Assembly (NCBI GenBank): GCA_002413355.1
Contig: DHWV01000004.1
Location: 1-19,429, forward strand
DNA from: Desulfobulbaceae bacterium UBA5173
Lineage (GTDB): Bacteria > Desulfobacterota > Desulfobulbia > Desulfobulbales > Desulfobulbaceae
Length of the DNA: 19,429 nt
Direction of reading: 5' to 3'
The notes below the pieces were generated by a model that saw only the letters and a list, made by a program, of their open reading frames with translations, had not been told where the DNA came from and did no database searches. Each line of letters opens with the position of its first letter. Position 1 is the first letter of the stretch. A program made the position numbers and the translations under genes. This document shows positions 1 through 7,278 of this stretch, piece by piece.

Positions 1-1598
1 CCGCCCCGGTCGATGTCGCCGATCAGCAGGGCAGGAGCGTGCGCGTGCTGCGCCATGCGCATGTTAACAATGTCGTGCGCTTTCAGATTGATTTCGCCCG
101 GACTGCCCGCTCCTTCGAGAATCATACAGTCATGCTCGGCGGCCAGCTCGTCGTAGGCGGTTCGGACGGTTTGCCAGAGCTTGTCTTTATAGCGCACATA
201 TTCCGCCACCCGCATGGTGCCGACCGGCTTGCCCAGCACAATCACCTGGCTGCCCACATCGGAAGAGGGTTTGAGAAGGACAGGATTCATGCGCACGTCG
301 GGATCAAGGCGGCAGGCTTGCGCCTGCACCACCTGCGCCCGCCCCATCTCGCCGCCGTCCTTGGTGACAAAGGAGTTAAGCGACATGTTTTGGGCCTTAA
401 ATGGGGCTACGCGTAGGCCGTCTTGCAGGAGAACGCGGCACAGCCCGGCAGCAAGGACGCTTTTTCCCACATCCGAACCGGTGCCCAGCAGCATCAAGGC
501 CGGAGTTTTCTTGCGCACCTTGGCCGCGCTGCGGTGTTCCGGGGCCAGCAGACAGCGCAGAGCCTCTAACAGGCGGGCATTTTCCTCGTCGAGCCGGACA
601 GCGACGCGGAAATATGCGCCGTCCACGCCTTCATAGTTGTCACAGACCCGGATGGCGATTCTGTATTCATACAGAAGCCGTTCAGCCAGATCCTGCGCTG
701 TCATCAGTCCGTTTAGGCGGACAAAAAGGAAGTTGGCCGCGCCGTCAATCACCTGCAAGCGGGGCATGGCGGCCAGCCCGCAGCGCAGCTCTTCACGATT
801 GCGGCGGACAGTTTCCCGGCTGCGGCGAAGGTAGTCTGCATCGCCCAGCACCACTGCCCCTGCCGCCTGGGCAAGGTTGTTCACCGGCCACGGCGCAATT
901 TGTTCCCTGATTTTCTCGCAGAGCGGCTCGGCGGCAGCAAGAAAGCCGAGGCGCAGGCCGGGAATAGCGAAGAGCTTAGTCAGCGAGCAGAGCGTGATGA
1001 TGTTGTCCCGGCAGCAGGTCAACGATTCATAGCCTTCAACAAATCCGGCAAAGGCTTCGTCAATCAGGAAGAGCACTTCCGGGTGCCGCCCGGCCAAAGC
1101 CAGCAGCTTGCTTCGGTCGCACATGTAGCCCGTCGGGTTGTTCGGCTGACCAAGGATCAGCACGTCGCCGGGCCGAAGCAGACTGTAAATGCTGTGCAGA
1201 TCGGGCTGAAAGTCCTTGTCCGCCGCCAGCGGCACTGGCAGCACTTTGACTCCGGCCTGAGCGCAGGCATGACGGTAGTCGATATAGGCTGGAACAGGAA
1301 TGACCGCCCGCTGCGGGGCCAAGGCGCGAACAGCGGCGTACAGCAGCTCGGATGTGCCGTTGCCGACGACAATCTGGCTGGAGCCGATCCGCCAGCAATT
1401 GGAGATCGCCCTGACCAAATCCGTTGCTTCTGGGTCAGGATAATGGATGATCTCCGGCAGGCGGGCGGCTACAATCTGCCAAAGCTGTTCCGGGGGGCCG
1501 AGCGGATTGATGTTGGCACTGAAGTCGAGAATATCCTCGATCGTGCAGCCAAGCTTAGCCGCCAGCCTGCCGATGTTGCCGCCGTGTGTGCTGTTCAT
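1..1598 (-). CDS. CobD-CobQ fusion: threonine-phosphate decarboxylase / cobyric acid synthase (partial, 3' end outside window)
   Basis: One minus-strand frame stays open from the ATG at 1598 to the left edge (532 codons seen). Residues 1 to about 355 are a fold-type I PLP aminotransferase of the CobD/HisC group: a GNGTSELLY motif, then QPNNPTGY, then SLTKLFAIPGLRLGF with the PLP lysine at residue 208. CobD makes aminopropanol phosphate from threonine phosphate. After a short linker, from about residue 367, a CobQ amidotransferase ATPase domain starts: its P-loop GTGSDVGKS begins at residue 372, followed by APFKAQNMSLNS, the EGAGSPGEINL segment and GDIDRGG. CobQ amidates adenosylcobyrinic acid diamide to cobyric acid. 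I checked that the P-loop codons are in the same frame as the start, so this is a true fusion in the sequence as given. The ATG overlaps the upstream HAD stop (ATGA). The C-terminal glutaminase half should lie outside the window. Confidence 0.9.
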   Translation of the reverse strand, partial: MNSTHGGNIGRLAAKLGCTIEDILDFSANINPLGPPEQLWQIVAARLPEIIHYPDPEATDLVRAISNCWRIGSSQIVVGNGTSELLYAAVRALAPQRAVIPVPAYIDYRHACAQAGVKVLPVPLAADKDFQPDLHSIYSLLRPGDVLILGQPNNPTGYMCDRSKLLALAGRHPEVLFLIDEAFAGFVEGYESLTCCRDNIITLCSLTKLFAIPGLRLGFLAAAEPLCEKIREQIAPWPVNNLAQAAGAVVLGDADYLRRSRETVRRNREELRCGLAAMPRLQVIDGAANFLFVRLNGLMTAQDLAERLLYEYRIAIRVCDNYEGVDGAYFRVAVRLDEENARLLEALRCLLAPEHRSAAKVRKKTPALMLLGTGSDVGKSVLAAGLCRVLLQDGLRVAPFKAQNMSLNSFVTKDGGEMGRAQVVQAQACRLDPDVRMNPVLLKPSSDVGSQVIVLGKPVGTMRVAEYVRYKDKLWQTVRTAYDELAAEHDCMILEGAGSPGEINLKAHDIVNMRMAQHAHAPALLIGDIDRG

Positions 1599-2233
1599 GC
1601 TGTCAACCCCAGTGCCGCGAAGGGCGGCAGCTCCAAAATCTCCATAAAGCTGCTAACATGCCAGCGGGCATCAAGGGACGGATTGTTGAACGCGATCAAA
1701 TCAACTCCGGCAGCTGCGGCGTGCCCTTGATCAACGCTGGAGTCACCGATGAACACGGCTTCGTCCGCAGTCAAACCGAAATGCCGGAGAATGACATGCA
1801 GGGCATCGGGGGCGGGCTTGGGCCGGGGCACGCTGGCGGCGGTCATGACGATCTCGAAATGTTCGCGTAGGCCGAAGAGATCGAGAATCAGATCCATCGA
1901 GGTGGTGCGGTTGGTGGAGATGGCCCGATGACAGCGCGGCGTGATGATTTTCAAAAAATCATGCAAATCTGGAGCCATGATCATGTGACGGAGATAGGGC
2001 GCATAGTCGAGCGACTGCGAATAGCGGCTGGCCTCCTCCATGCTGATCCGACCGTGATTGCGGAAAATATAGCGGATTGAATCGGCCACGTTGTGCATGT
2101 GGACATATTCAATCTCCGCCTCGCTCATCGGCGGGCAGCCGAAATGGACGAGCAGATCGTTGTAATAAACACGGTTGGCCTCGCGGGAGTCGAACAGCAC
2201 TCCGTCGCAATCAAAAACGACAAGTTTAAGCAT
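1595..2233 (-). CDS. HAD-superfamily phosphatase, subfamily IA-like
   Basis: A 212-residue haloacid-dehalogenase hydrolase of the phosphoglycolate phosphatase type. The four HAD motifs are visible: DCDGVLFDS near the N-terminus (nucleophile and acid aspartates), STNRTTSMD (motif II), RPKPAPD (motif III lysine) and FIGDSSVD (motif IV). An alpha-helical cap lies between the first two. The ATG at 2233 was chosen because upstream in-frame starts would overlap gmk and precede the normal HAD N-terminus MLKLVVFDCDG; it leaves 13 nt after the gmk stop. Its own stop overlaps the cobD-cobQ ATG, so the two are probably translationally coupled. The substrate is unknown. A role in cobalamin or phosphometabolite turnover is only suggested by position. 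Confidence 0.85.
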   Translation of the reverse strand: MLKLVVFDCDGVLFDSREANRVYYNDLLVHFGCPPMSEAEIEYVHMHNVADSIRYIFRNHGRISMEEASRYSQSLDYAPYLRHMIMAPDLHDFLKIITPRCHRAISTNRTTSMDLILDLFGLREHFEIVMTAASVPRPKPAPDALHVILRHFGLTADEAVFIGDSSVDQGHAAAAGVDLIAFNNPSLDARWHVSSFMEILELPPFAALGLTA

Positions 2234-2246
2234 GGGTTCTGTTCTT

Positions 2247-2846
2247 TTAAACCGTGGCATGTTCCGCATCTGCAACAGCTCGTCTTCTCCGGCAGCGTTC
2301 CGCGATGATCACCGACTTCAACTCCAGCACAGCCTGCTCCAGTCGGTCGTTGACGATCAGATAGGTGTAGGCATCAGCGGCCTGCATTTCTTTCTTTGCG
2401 TTGGTGAGACGGCGACGCAGGCTTTCCTCGTTCTCAGTGCCGCGACCGCGTAGCCGCCGTTCCAATTCAGTCAACGACGGCGGGGCAATGAAGACCGTCA
2501 CCGGCTGGGCATTGCGCCGTACCTGCTCGGCTCCCTGCACGTCAATGTCGAGGATCACGTCCGCGCCCGCAGCCAAACGGCTGTCCACTTCCTGCCGTGA
2601 GGTGCCGTAGAAATTGCCATGTACCTCTGCCCATTCCAAAAAACCGTACTGATCGCGCACTGCCTTGAACTGCTCATGGCTGACAAAATGATAATCGCGC
2701 CCGTTCACTTCGCCGGGCCGGGGCTGGCGGGTGGTGTGCGAGACCGAAAAGGACAGTCCAGGTAAATCGGCCATCACCTGCCGCAGAATGGTGGTCTTGC
2801 CGCAGCCGGACGGCGCGGACAATACAATCAAAATGCCCTCACTCAT
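2247..2846 (-). CDS. gmk: Guanylate kinase
   Basis: A 199-residue guanylate kinase that phosphorylates GMP to GDP with ATP in the cytoplasm. The N-terminus carries the P-loop SAPSGCGKTT (lysine at residue 17). The GMP-binding segment follows: SVSHTTRQPRPGEVNGRDY, then the FLEWAEVHGNFYGTS stretch and the DVILDIDVQGA segment, all typical of Gmk. The length is normal for the family. The start overlaps the end of remA by 8 nt (the ATG lies inside the remA 3' end), which is the classic yicC-remA-gmk arrangement and suggests coupled translation. Confidence 0.97.
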   Translation of the reverse strand: MSEGILIVLSAPSGCGKTTILRQVMADLPGLSFSVSHTTRQPRPGEVNGRDYHFVSHEQFKAVRDQYGFLEWAEVHGNFYGTSRQEVDSRLAAGADVILDIDVQGAEQVRRNAQPVTVFIAPPSLTELERRLRGRGTENEESLRRRLTNAKKEMQAADAYTYLIVNDRLEQAVLELKSVIIAERCRRRRAVADAEHATV

Positions 2847-3138
2847 GGTCTTCCTCCTCGTGCAGCAGCAATCGAGCGGGGTTCGCTTGCTCCTTGTCCA
2901 AGGCCGCCAAACGCTGGCTGATGGTTTCCGGCTGCACTGAGGTCAGCACCAAATGCCCGCTGTCCAGAATGATGATGCCACGGGTGCGGCGGCCTTCGGT
3001 CACATCAATCAGCCGCTGCTCCTGCCGGGCCTCTTCCTTCAGCTTGCGGATGGGCGAGGAGCCGGGATTGACCACAGCCAAGATGCGGCTGATTTTGATC
3101 GCATTACCAAAGCCTACATTGATGAGCCGGTTATCCAT
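2839..3138 (-). CDS. remA: RemA-like DUF370 DNA-binding regulator
   Basis: A 99-residue DUF370/RemA family protein. The family signature is clear: INVGFGN near the N-terminus, then VNPGSSPIRKLKEEAR, then the TEGRRTRGIIILDSGHLVLTS segment. In Bacillus, RemA is a ring-forming DNA-binding activator of matrix genes; in proteobacteria the role of the homologue is not established, but it is often found between yicC and gmk as here. Its ATG shares one base with the yicC stop (TAATG), and its end overlaps gmk. The C-terminal tail beyond the core is acidic (EEEDHE). Confidence 0.88.
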   Translation of the reverse strand: MDNRLINVGFGNAIKISRILAVVNPGSSPIRKLKEEARQEQRLIDVTEGRRTRGIIILDSGHLVLTSVQPETISQRLAALDKEQANPARLLLHEEEDHE

Positions 3139-4013
3139 TATTCGATGTTTTGCACCTGCTCGCGCAGCTTTTCGATTTCGTTTTTCATCTCCACGCCGAG
3201 CCGGGCAACAGAGGCGTTGGATATTTTTGAGGCCAGCGTATTCACTTCGCGCAAGAATTCTTGTAGAAGAAAATCCAGCCGCCGTCCAACCGGCTCGTCG
3301 CTGTCAAGAAAGCTGCGGAACTGGCTGATGTGGCTGGTCAGACGCACCACTTCTTCAGTGACATCGGTTTTATCCGCCAGAATCGCTGCCTCTTGCGCTA
3401 ACCGGCTCGGATCGATGTCCATACCTGCCAGCAGCCGCCGGATGCGATCTTGCAACTCTATCTGCCGCTGCTCGACAATCTGGGGAATGGCGTTGGCCAC
3501 CTCCCGCACCAGCGCGGCAAAAGAATCCAAGCGGCTGTTCAGCTCCTCTTTGAGGCTCTGGCCTTCCTGCTCGCGCATTCGGTCGCAGTCGGCAAGGGCA
3601 GCACGGACTGCCTGCTCGATCAGCGGCCATTCCTGCTCTATGTCTGGACTTTGCTCCTGCTGGACAATGATGCCGCGCTGGGCGAGCAGATCGCTCAGGC
3701 TGATCTGGCAGCCAAGGCCAAGCTGCTCCTTGAGTTGAAGCAGGCAATGGTGGTACTGCCGGGCCAACTCCATGTCCACCGCCAGCACCGTTCCGGCCGT
3801 GGCATTGCCCCGGAAGGAGATGAAAACTTCCACCCGGCCACGGTCCATTTGCGCTACTACGGTCTTTTTTACCCGCTCTTCTAACCCGGCGAAGGCTGTC
3901 GGCAGCACCACACGCTGGTCAAGAAAGCGGTGATTAACGGTGCGGATCTCCGCCACCCAATTCTGTCCGTCCGCCTCTCCCCGGCCAAAGCCGGTCATGC
4001 TGCGGGGCCGCAT
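3138..4013 (-). CDS. yicC: YicC family endoribonuclease
   Basis: A 291-residue YicC-like protein; E. coli YicC is an endoribonuclease affecting small-RNA turnover. The N-terminal family signature SMTGFGRGE is present, followed by EIRTVNHRFLDQRVVLP. The conserved C-terminal DUF1732 part includes DKTDVTEEVVRLTSHISQF, GRRLDFLLQEFLREVNTLASK and the terminal VEMKNEIEKLREQVQNIE. The ATG at 4013 is preferred over a GTG one codon upstream because it forms a one-base TGATG overlap with hldA, matching the neighbouring junctions. The central region is rich in Glu and Gln and probably helical. Length and architecture are normal. Confidence 0.95.
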   Translation of the reverse strand: MRPRSMTGFGRGEADGQNWVAEIRTVNHRFLDQRVVLPTAFAGLEERVKKTVVAQMDRGRVEVFISFRGNATAGTVLAVDMELARQYHHCLLQLKEQLGLGCQISLSDLLAQRGIIVQQEQSPDIEQEWPLIEQAVRAALADCDRMREQEGQSLKEELNSRLDSFAALVREVANAIPQIVEQRQIELQDRIRRLLAGMDIDPSRLAQEAAILADKTDVTEEVVRLTSHISQFRSFLDSDEPVGRRLDFLLQEFLREVNTLASKISNASVARLGVEMKNEIEKLREQVQNIE

Positions 4014-4999
4014 CACAAGCCCTCCGCAGCCAAGGCCGCCAGCAATTCGTCGCAGCTGGCCGAGGCCGTGCCAACTTTGCCGACCACAATCCCGGCGGCA
4101 TGGTTGGCGAGCACTGCCGCCTCAGTCATTGAGCAGCCAGCGGCTAGCCCCAAGGACAGGGCTGCCGCAACCGTGTCGCCTGCGCCGGTCACATCAAAGA
4201 CCTCTTTAGCCATAGTCGGAATCTGCACCATCTTGTTGTCGCCCTCCAGCAAGGCCATGCCCGCCTCGCCACGGGTGATCAGCACCGCGCCGCAGGCCAG
4301 CTTCTGTTTGATTGTACGGGCAGCGGCCAGCAGCGACGCTTCATCGCTGATTTCCATTCCGCTCAGTTTCGCCGCCTCAAAGTTGTTTGGGGTGATGACT
4401 GTTGCGCCGACGAACTTTTCTGCATTGACCGGCTTGGGGTCAACGATCAGCGGCAGCAGACGGCCATTGCACCGCAGTTCGGCCAACAATTCGTGCAGTC
4501 GCCGCATCAGCGGTTCACAGACCACGCCTTTGGCGTAATCAGACACCAGCACGGCATCGAACTGGGCAAGATTGCGTTCCAAATAGGCCAGCAAGCCGTG
4601 CAAAGTCTGCGCAGAGGGCGGGCCGCTTTTTTCCCGGTCATAGCGCACCACTTGCTGCCGTTGGGCCACCACCCGCGTCTTGATGGTGGTTGGACGGCTG
4701 CCTTTGATCAGGCCGTCGGCAGGTGCGCCTGCGACCTGCATCAGGCGCAGCAGTTCCTCGCCCATCACGTCGTTTCCGATGATGCCGCAGAGAGCGCAGC
4801 GGCCTCCCAGCGAGATGATGTTCCGTACCACGTTCGCGCTACCGCCTAAAAGCAGCTCTTCCTTGGTGACTTCGACCACTGGCACCGGTGCTTCCGGGGA
4901 GATGCGGGACACCGTGCCCCAAATGAATTGGTCAAGGATCACATCGCCGACCACCAAGATGTTGGCATCGGCAAAACGGTCAATTGTGTCGCGCAGCAT
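4013..4999 (-). CDS. hldA: D-glycero-beta-D-manno-heptose-7-phosphate kinase (HldE N-terminal type, stand-alone)
   Basis: A 328-residue PfkB/ribokinase-fold sugar kinase of the RfaE1 group, which phosphorylates D-glycero-D-manno-heptose 7-phosphate at C1 in the ADP-heptose pathway for LPS core. Visible motifs are VVGDVILDQFIWG, SPEAPVPVVEV, the GGSANVVRNIISLGG sugar-binding signature, ITPNNFEAAKLSG and the catalytic DVTGAGDTVAAALS near the C-terminus (catalytic Asp about residue 275). The protein ends after the kinase domain, so the adenylyltransferase (HldC/RfaE2) must be encoded elsewhere. The ATG at 4999 is preferred over an upstream TTG because it gives a TGATG overlap with the DUF3786 gene. 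Confidence 0.93.
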   Translation of the reverse strand: MLRDTIDRFADANILVVGDVILDQFIWGTVSRISPEAPVPVVEVTKEELLLGGSANVVRNIISLGGRCALCGIIGNDVMGEELLRLMQVAGAPADGLIKGSRPTTIKTRVVAQRQQVVRYDREKSGPPSAQTLHGLLAYLERNLAQFDAVLVSDYAKGVVCEPLMRRLHELLAELRCNGRLLPLIVDPKPVNAEKFVGATVITPNNFEAAKLSGMEISDEASLLAAARTIKQKLACGAVLITRGEAGMALLEGDNKMVQIPTMAKEVFDVTGAGDTVAAALSLGLAAGCSMTEAAVLANHAAGIVVGKVGTASASCDELLAALAAEGL

Positions 5000-5808
5000 C
5001 AACAGTCAAGCTCCAGCAGACGGTCCGCCGTGCGTTCAGCGGCAAAGACCAAGGATTCCAAATCAAGAAAATCGAGTACATGCTGATCAAAAAGCATCTT
5101 CACCCGCGCTGCGAAGCCGTCTTCTGGCTCCGCAGCCCAGAAGAGGAGCAGCACCGGCACGCAGGGCAGAATGGGAATAACCAATCCCACAGTTGCGCTT
5201 TGCGCTGTCGACGTTGTGCCAAGAGAACTGCCCAGCTCAATCAGCCGTTCCGCCCTATTTGTGAAACGTTCGGCCAGCCGTTCTTCGCAATACGTGGCCA
5301 AAGTGCGCACTTTTGAAATCGAATTCGGTAGGCTTTCCAAGCCATTCCACGTACCGTCCGGCATTCTGCCGCCGCCGGAGGCAACGTAATTGCAGAGCAG
5401 GACTTGATCTCTGGGATCGGCAGGCAGTTTGCCCTTCAAAAAAATGCCGGACGCACCCAACCGCACTGGGCGGTTCAAAAAAGGAAAACTAAGGAATTCA
5501 GGCTCGGTGGCAGACCAAACCGCGCCGAGGCGGGGAGCAAGATCGCGTAAATCCAACCCCTGCATTTTGGAGCGAAGATGCGCGGCCAAGGCAGTGTGCC
5601 GCTCCTCCTGACCGCACTCTAGCGTATTCGCCGCCGCGCTGCCGCCGTCAAGCAGCTCCGGCGGCAGGCCGTCCCGTTTCAGATGCGGACAGCGTGCCGC
5701 CGGAATTCCGGCTTTGGTGACAGCGGCGGCAAAGGCGAGGCAAGCTGGATAACCGCATTCGCCGCAGTTGGATCCGGGAGTGTGCCGCAGGAACTGGTAG
5801 GGATTCAT
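4999..5808 (-). CDS. DUF3786 domain protein with N-terminal Fe-S cluster motif
   Basis: A 269-residue protein. Residues 1-45 hold C15-x2-C18-x4-C23-x16-C40 (NCGECGYPACLAFA ... RCPHL), the 4Fe-4S motif seen in the PF04060 domain of RnfB and corrinoid iron-sulfur proteins. The remainder resembles DUF3786, including FLSFPFLNRPVRLGASGIFLKGKLP, DQVLLCNYVASGGG and WNGLESLPNS. Such proteins are common in sulfate reducers and relatives, but the function is unknown; redox or corrinoid chemistry is a guess from the motif. It sits 24 nt after ompH and overlaps hldA by one base, so it is part of the operon. Confidence 0.85.
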   Translation of the reverse strand: MNPYQFLRHTPGSNCGECGYPACLAFAAAVTKAGIPAARCPHLKRDGLPPELLDGGSAAANTLECGQEERHTALAAHLRSKMQGLDLRDLAPRLGAVWSATEPEFLSFPFLNRPVRLGASGIFLKGKLPADPRDQVLLCNYVASGGGRMPDGTWNGLESLPNSISKVRTLATYCEERLAERFTNRAERLIELGSSLGTTSTAQSATVGLVIPILPCVPVLLLFWAAEPEDGFAARVKMLFDQHVLDFLDLESLVFAAERTADRLLELDC

Positions 5809-5832
5809 CCGCCAGCAGGGAGGAAAGAAAGA

Positions 5833-6354
5833 CTACTTCAGCTTGGCGTTGAGGCTCTGCGTGACTTCGCTGGTGACATCGACGGCGTTGTCAAAATACA
5901 GCACGGCCGTGTTGGGCAGAACGATGGAATAGCCTTTGGCGGCGGCGACTTGGCGGACGATGCCCTCCAGCTCCTTCATGATCGGAGCCAGATGTCTGTC
6001 CTGAAGATTTTTCATCTCCATGTTGGCGTTGTCCTGCTTGGCATCCAGATCGCGGCGTTTTTTCTGGAATTCCAAGAGCTGTTCTTGTTTTTTGTCGTCG
6101 CTCCAGACCGAGGCTTTCTTCTTCATCTCTTCCTGAAAGGCGATCAGCTCATTTTTGTCTTTTTCCAGAGCTGCCTTCAGCTCCTGCATCCTCTTTTCAA
6201 TTTTGTCCTTGGCGGCCAAGCCTGCTGAAGATTTCGTCAGCACTGTCTGAATGTTGAGGACGGCAATTTTCATTTCCGCAGCCGCAGGGACAGCGTGCAG
6301 CAGCAAAAAAAACAGAGCGAACACAGCCGCTACACGGCCTGATTGAATTGTCAC
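5833..6354 (-). CDS. OmpH/Skp-family periplasmic chaperone
   Basis: A 173-residue Skp/OmpH-like protein, a periplasmic holdase that escorts outer-membrane proteins to the BAM complex. A hydrophobic signal peptide (VFALFFLLLHAVPAAAE) ends near residue 27. The family start KIAVLNIQTVL follows, then a long charged coiled-coil arm (about residues 45-120) and a C-terminal beta segment (GYSIVLPNTAVLYFDNAVDVTSEV). The start is a GTG at 6354, supported by AAGGAG seven bases upstream. Length is typical. Skp usually neighbours bamA/lpxD; here it follows pal and precedes a heptose kinase gene, still an envelope context. Confidence 0.92.
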   Translation of the reverse strand: MTIQSGRVAAVFALFFLLLHAVPAAAEMKIAVLNIQTVLTKSSAGLAAKDKIEKRMQELKAALEKDKNELIAFQEEMKKKASVWSDDKKQEQLLEFQKKRRDLDAKQDNANMEMKNLQDRHLAPIMKELEGIVRQVAAAKGYSIVLPNTAVLYFDNAVDVTSEVTQSLNAKLK

Positions 6355-6447
6355 AGCAGTTCTCCTTGATTGAACGATGAATGCAGGGGGAAAATGATTC
6401 CGAAACAGAGCGAACTAATTGACAGGATGGCAGAAAAACACTGCTGT

Positions 6448-6480
6448 CAGGCTCTCCGCCATCCCGGAGCGGAAAGCCTG
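6448..6480 (-). terminator. Hairpin between pal and ompH, possible terminator or processing site
   Basis: On the minus strand CAGGCTTTCCGC pairs with GCGGAGAGCCTG (12 bp with one G-U) around a 9-nt loop. A run of five T follows about nine bases after the stem, further away than in a canonical rho-independent terminator. It could attenuate or trim the pal message before ompH. The 147-nt gap has no other strong feature apart from the ompH ribosome binding site. Confidence 0.4.
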
Positions 6481-6501
6481 AATTCATGCTTGAAGCAGAT
6501 A

Positions 6502-7065
6502 TTACTCAGCAAAGACGAAATCGTCTCTCCGGTTCTGCGCCCAAGACTGTTCGTCCTGACCGAAAACCAGCGGCTTTTCTTCGCCCCAGCTCACGGTGGA
6601 CAACCGACCAGCTTCAACGCCGAGATGGATCAGATACTTCTTGGCCGCATTGGCGCGTCGCTCGCCCAGCGCAAGGTTGTACTCGCGCGTACCGCGCTCG
6701 TCGCAGTTACCTTCGATCCGTATCTTTTTCCCCTTGTTCTCTTTGAGAAAATCGCCGTTATGCTCGATCCTGCTGACTTGGTCGCCTTCAACTTTAGAGG
6801 AGTCATACTCGAAATAAACCGGCAGCATCGGCCCGGAGGTGCGGCCTTCAGCAAAAGTGCCCTGCCCGTTCGCGCCGGGGCCTGCATTGGTCAGCGGCTC
6901 ATTGGCACCAGGAGTCTCGCCAGTGGCCGCCTCCTGCTTGCTGCCTGCTGCGGCAGCTGCCGCAGCACCGTCATCAGCGGGCTTCTTTTTGCCGCAGCCG
7001 GTCAAAGAAAAAGGAACGGCCAAAGCCAGAAAAATACACAAACACAACTTCTTGCTCACTTGCAT
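6502..7065 (-). CDS. pal: Peptidoglycan-associated lipoprotein (Pal/OmpA family)
   Basis: A 187-residue outer-membrane lipoprotein of the Tol-Pal system, binding peptidoglycan from the outer membrane. The signal peptide ends in the lipobox LTGC; a Lys-rich then Ala/Gly-rich linker follows (about residues 25-75). The OmpA-like domain begins near PVYFEYDSSKV and contains the peptidoglycan-binding signature EGNCDERGTREYNLALGERRA, then AAKKYLIHLGV and the C-terminal SWGEEKPLV. The ATG at 7065 is chosen over the ATG at 7071 because a GGAG (7072-7075) is six bases upstream of it and directly abuts the other. It opens the minus-strand run; no tolB or tolQRA is in the window. Confidence 0.93.
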   Translation of the reverse strand: MQVSKKLCLCIFLALAVPFSLTGCGKKKPADDGAAAAAAAGSKQEAATGETPGANEPLTNAGPGANGQGTFAEGRTSGPMLPVYFEYDSSKVEGDQVSRIEHNGDFLKENKGKKIRIEGNCDERGTREYNLALGERRANAAKKYLIHLGVEAGRLSTVSWGEEKPLVFGQDEQSWAQNRRDDFVFAE

Positions 7066-7113
7066 CTTCATCTCCGTACTTAGGTGAAAAAAACATCAGG
7101 AATGGTTCTCCGT

Positions 7114-7141
7114 ATCCTACCAGAACAGGGGGGAAATTCAA
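7114..7141 (-). promoter_or_regulatory. Putative sigma-70-type promoter for pal operon
   Basis: On the minus strand TTGAAT (7136-7141) and TAGGAT (7114-7119) are 16 nt apart, and a TG lies just before the -10 (TGGTAGGAT), giving an extended -10. The pal start codon is about 50 nt downstream. The rest of the 7072-7278 divergent region is AT-rich near 7142-7165 and shows no strong plus-strand promoter; TTGCAA near 7170 with TACTCT 17 nt later is a weak candidate for the phosphorylase gene. Confidence 0.45.
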
Positions 7142-7278
7142 CATTTTTTTGCGGAAAAAGGAATTCCCTTGCAAAACCTGGCCAGCCCATCTACTCTTAA
7201 AAGGTTTCAGGGGCCGGGTTTTGCCGTGAAAACAAGACCTGGCAGGCAGCGCACACTTCAGCCAAGCAGCAGAACACA

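Noticed and set aside
900..1730. Long plus-strand ORF of 276 codons opposite cobD-cobQ
   Set aside because: It is antisense to a clearly conserved enzyme and its translation shows no family features; a shadow of GC-rich coding DNA.
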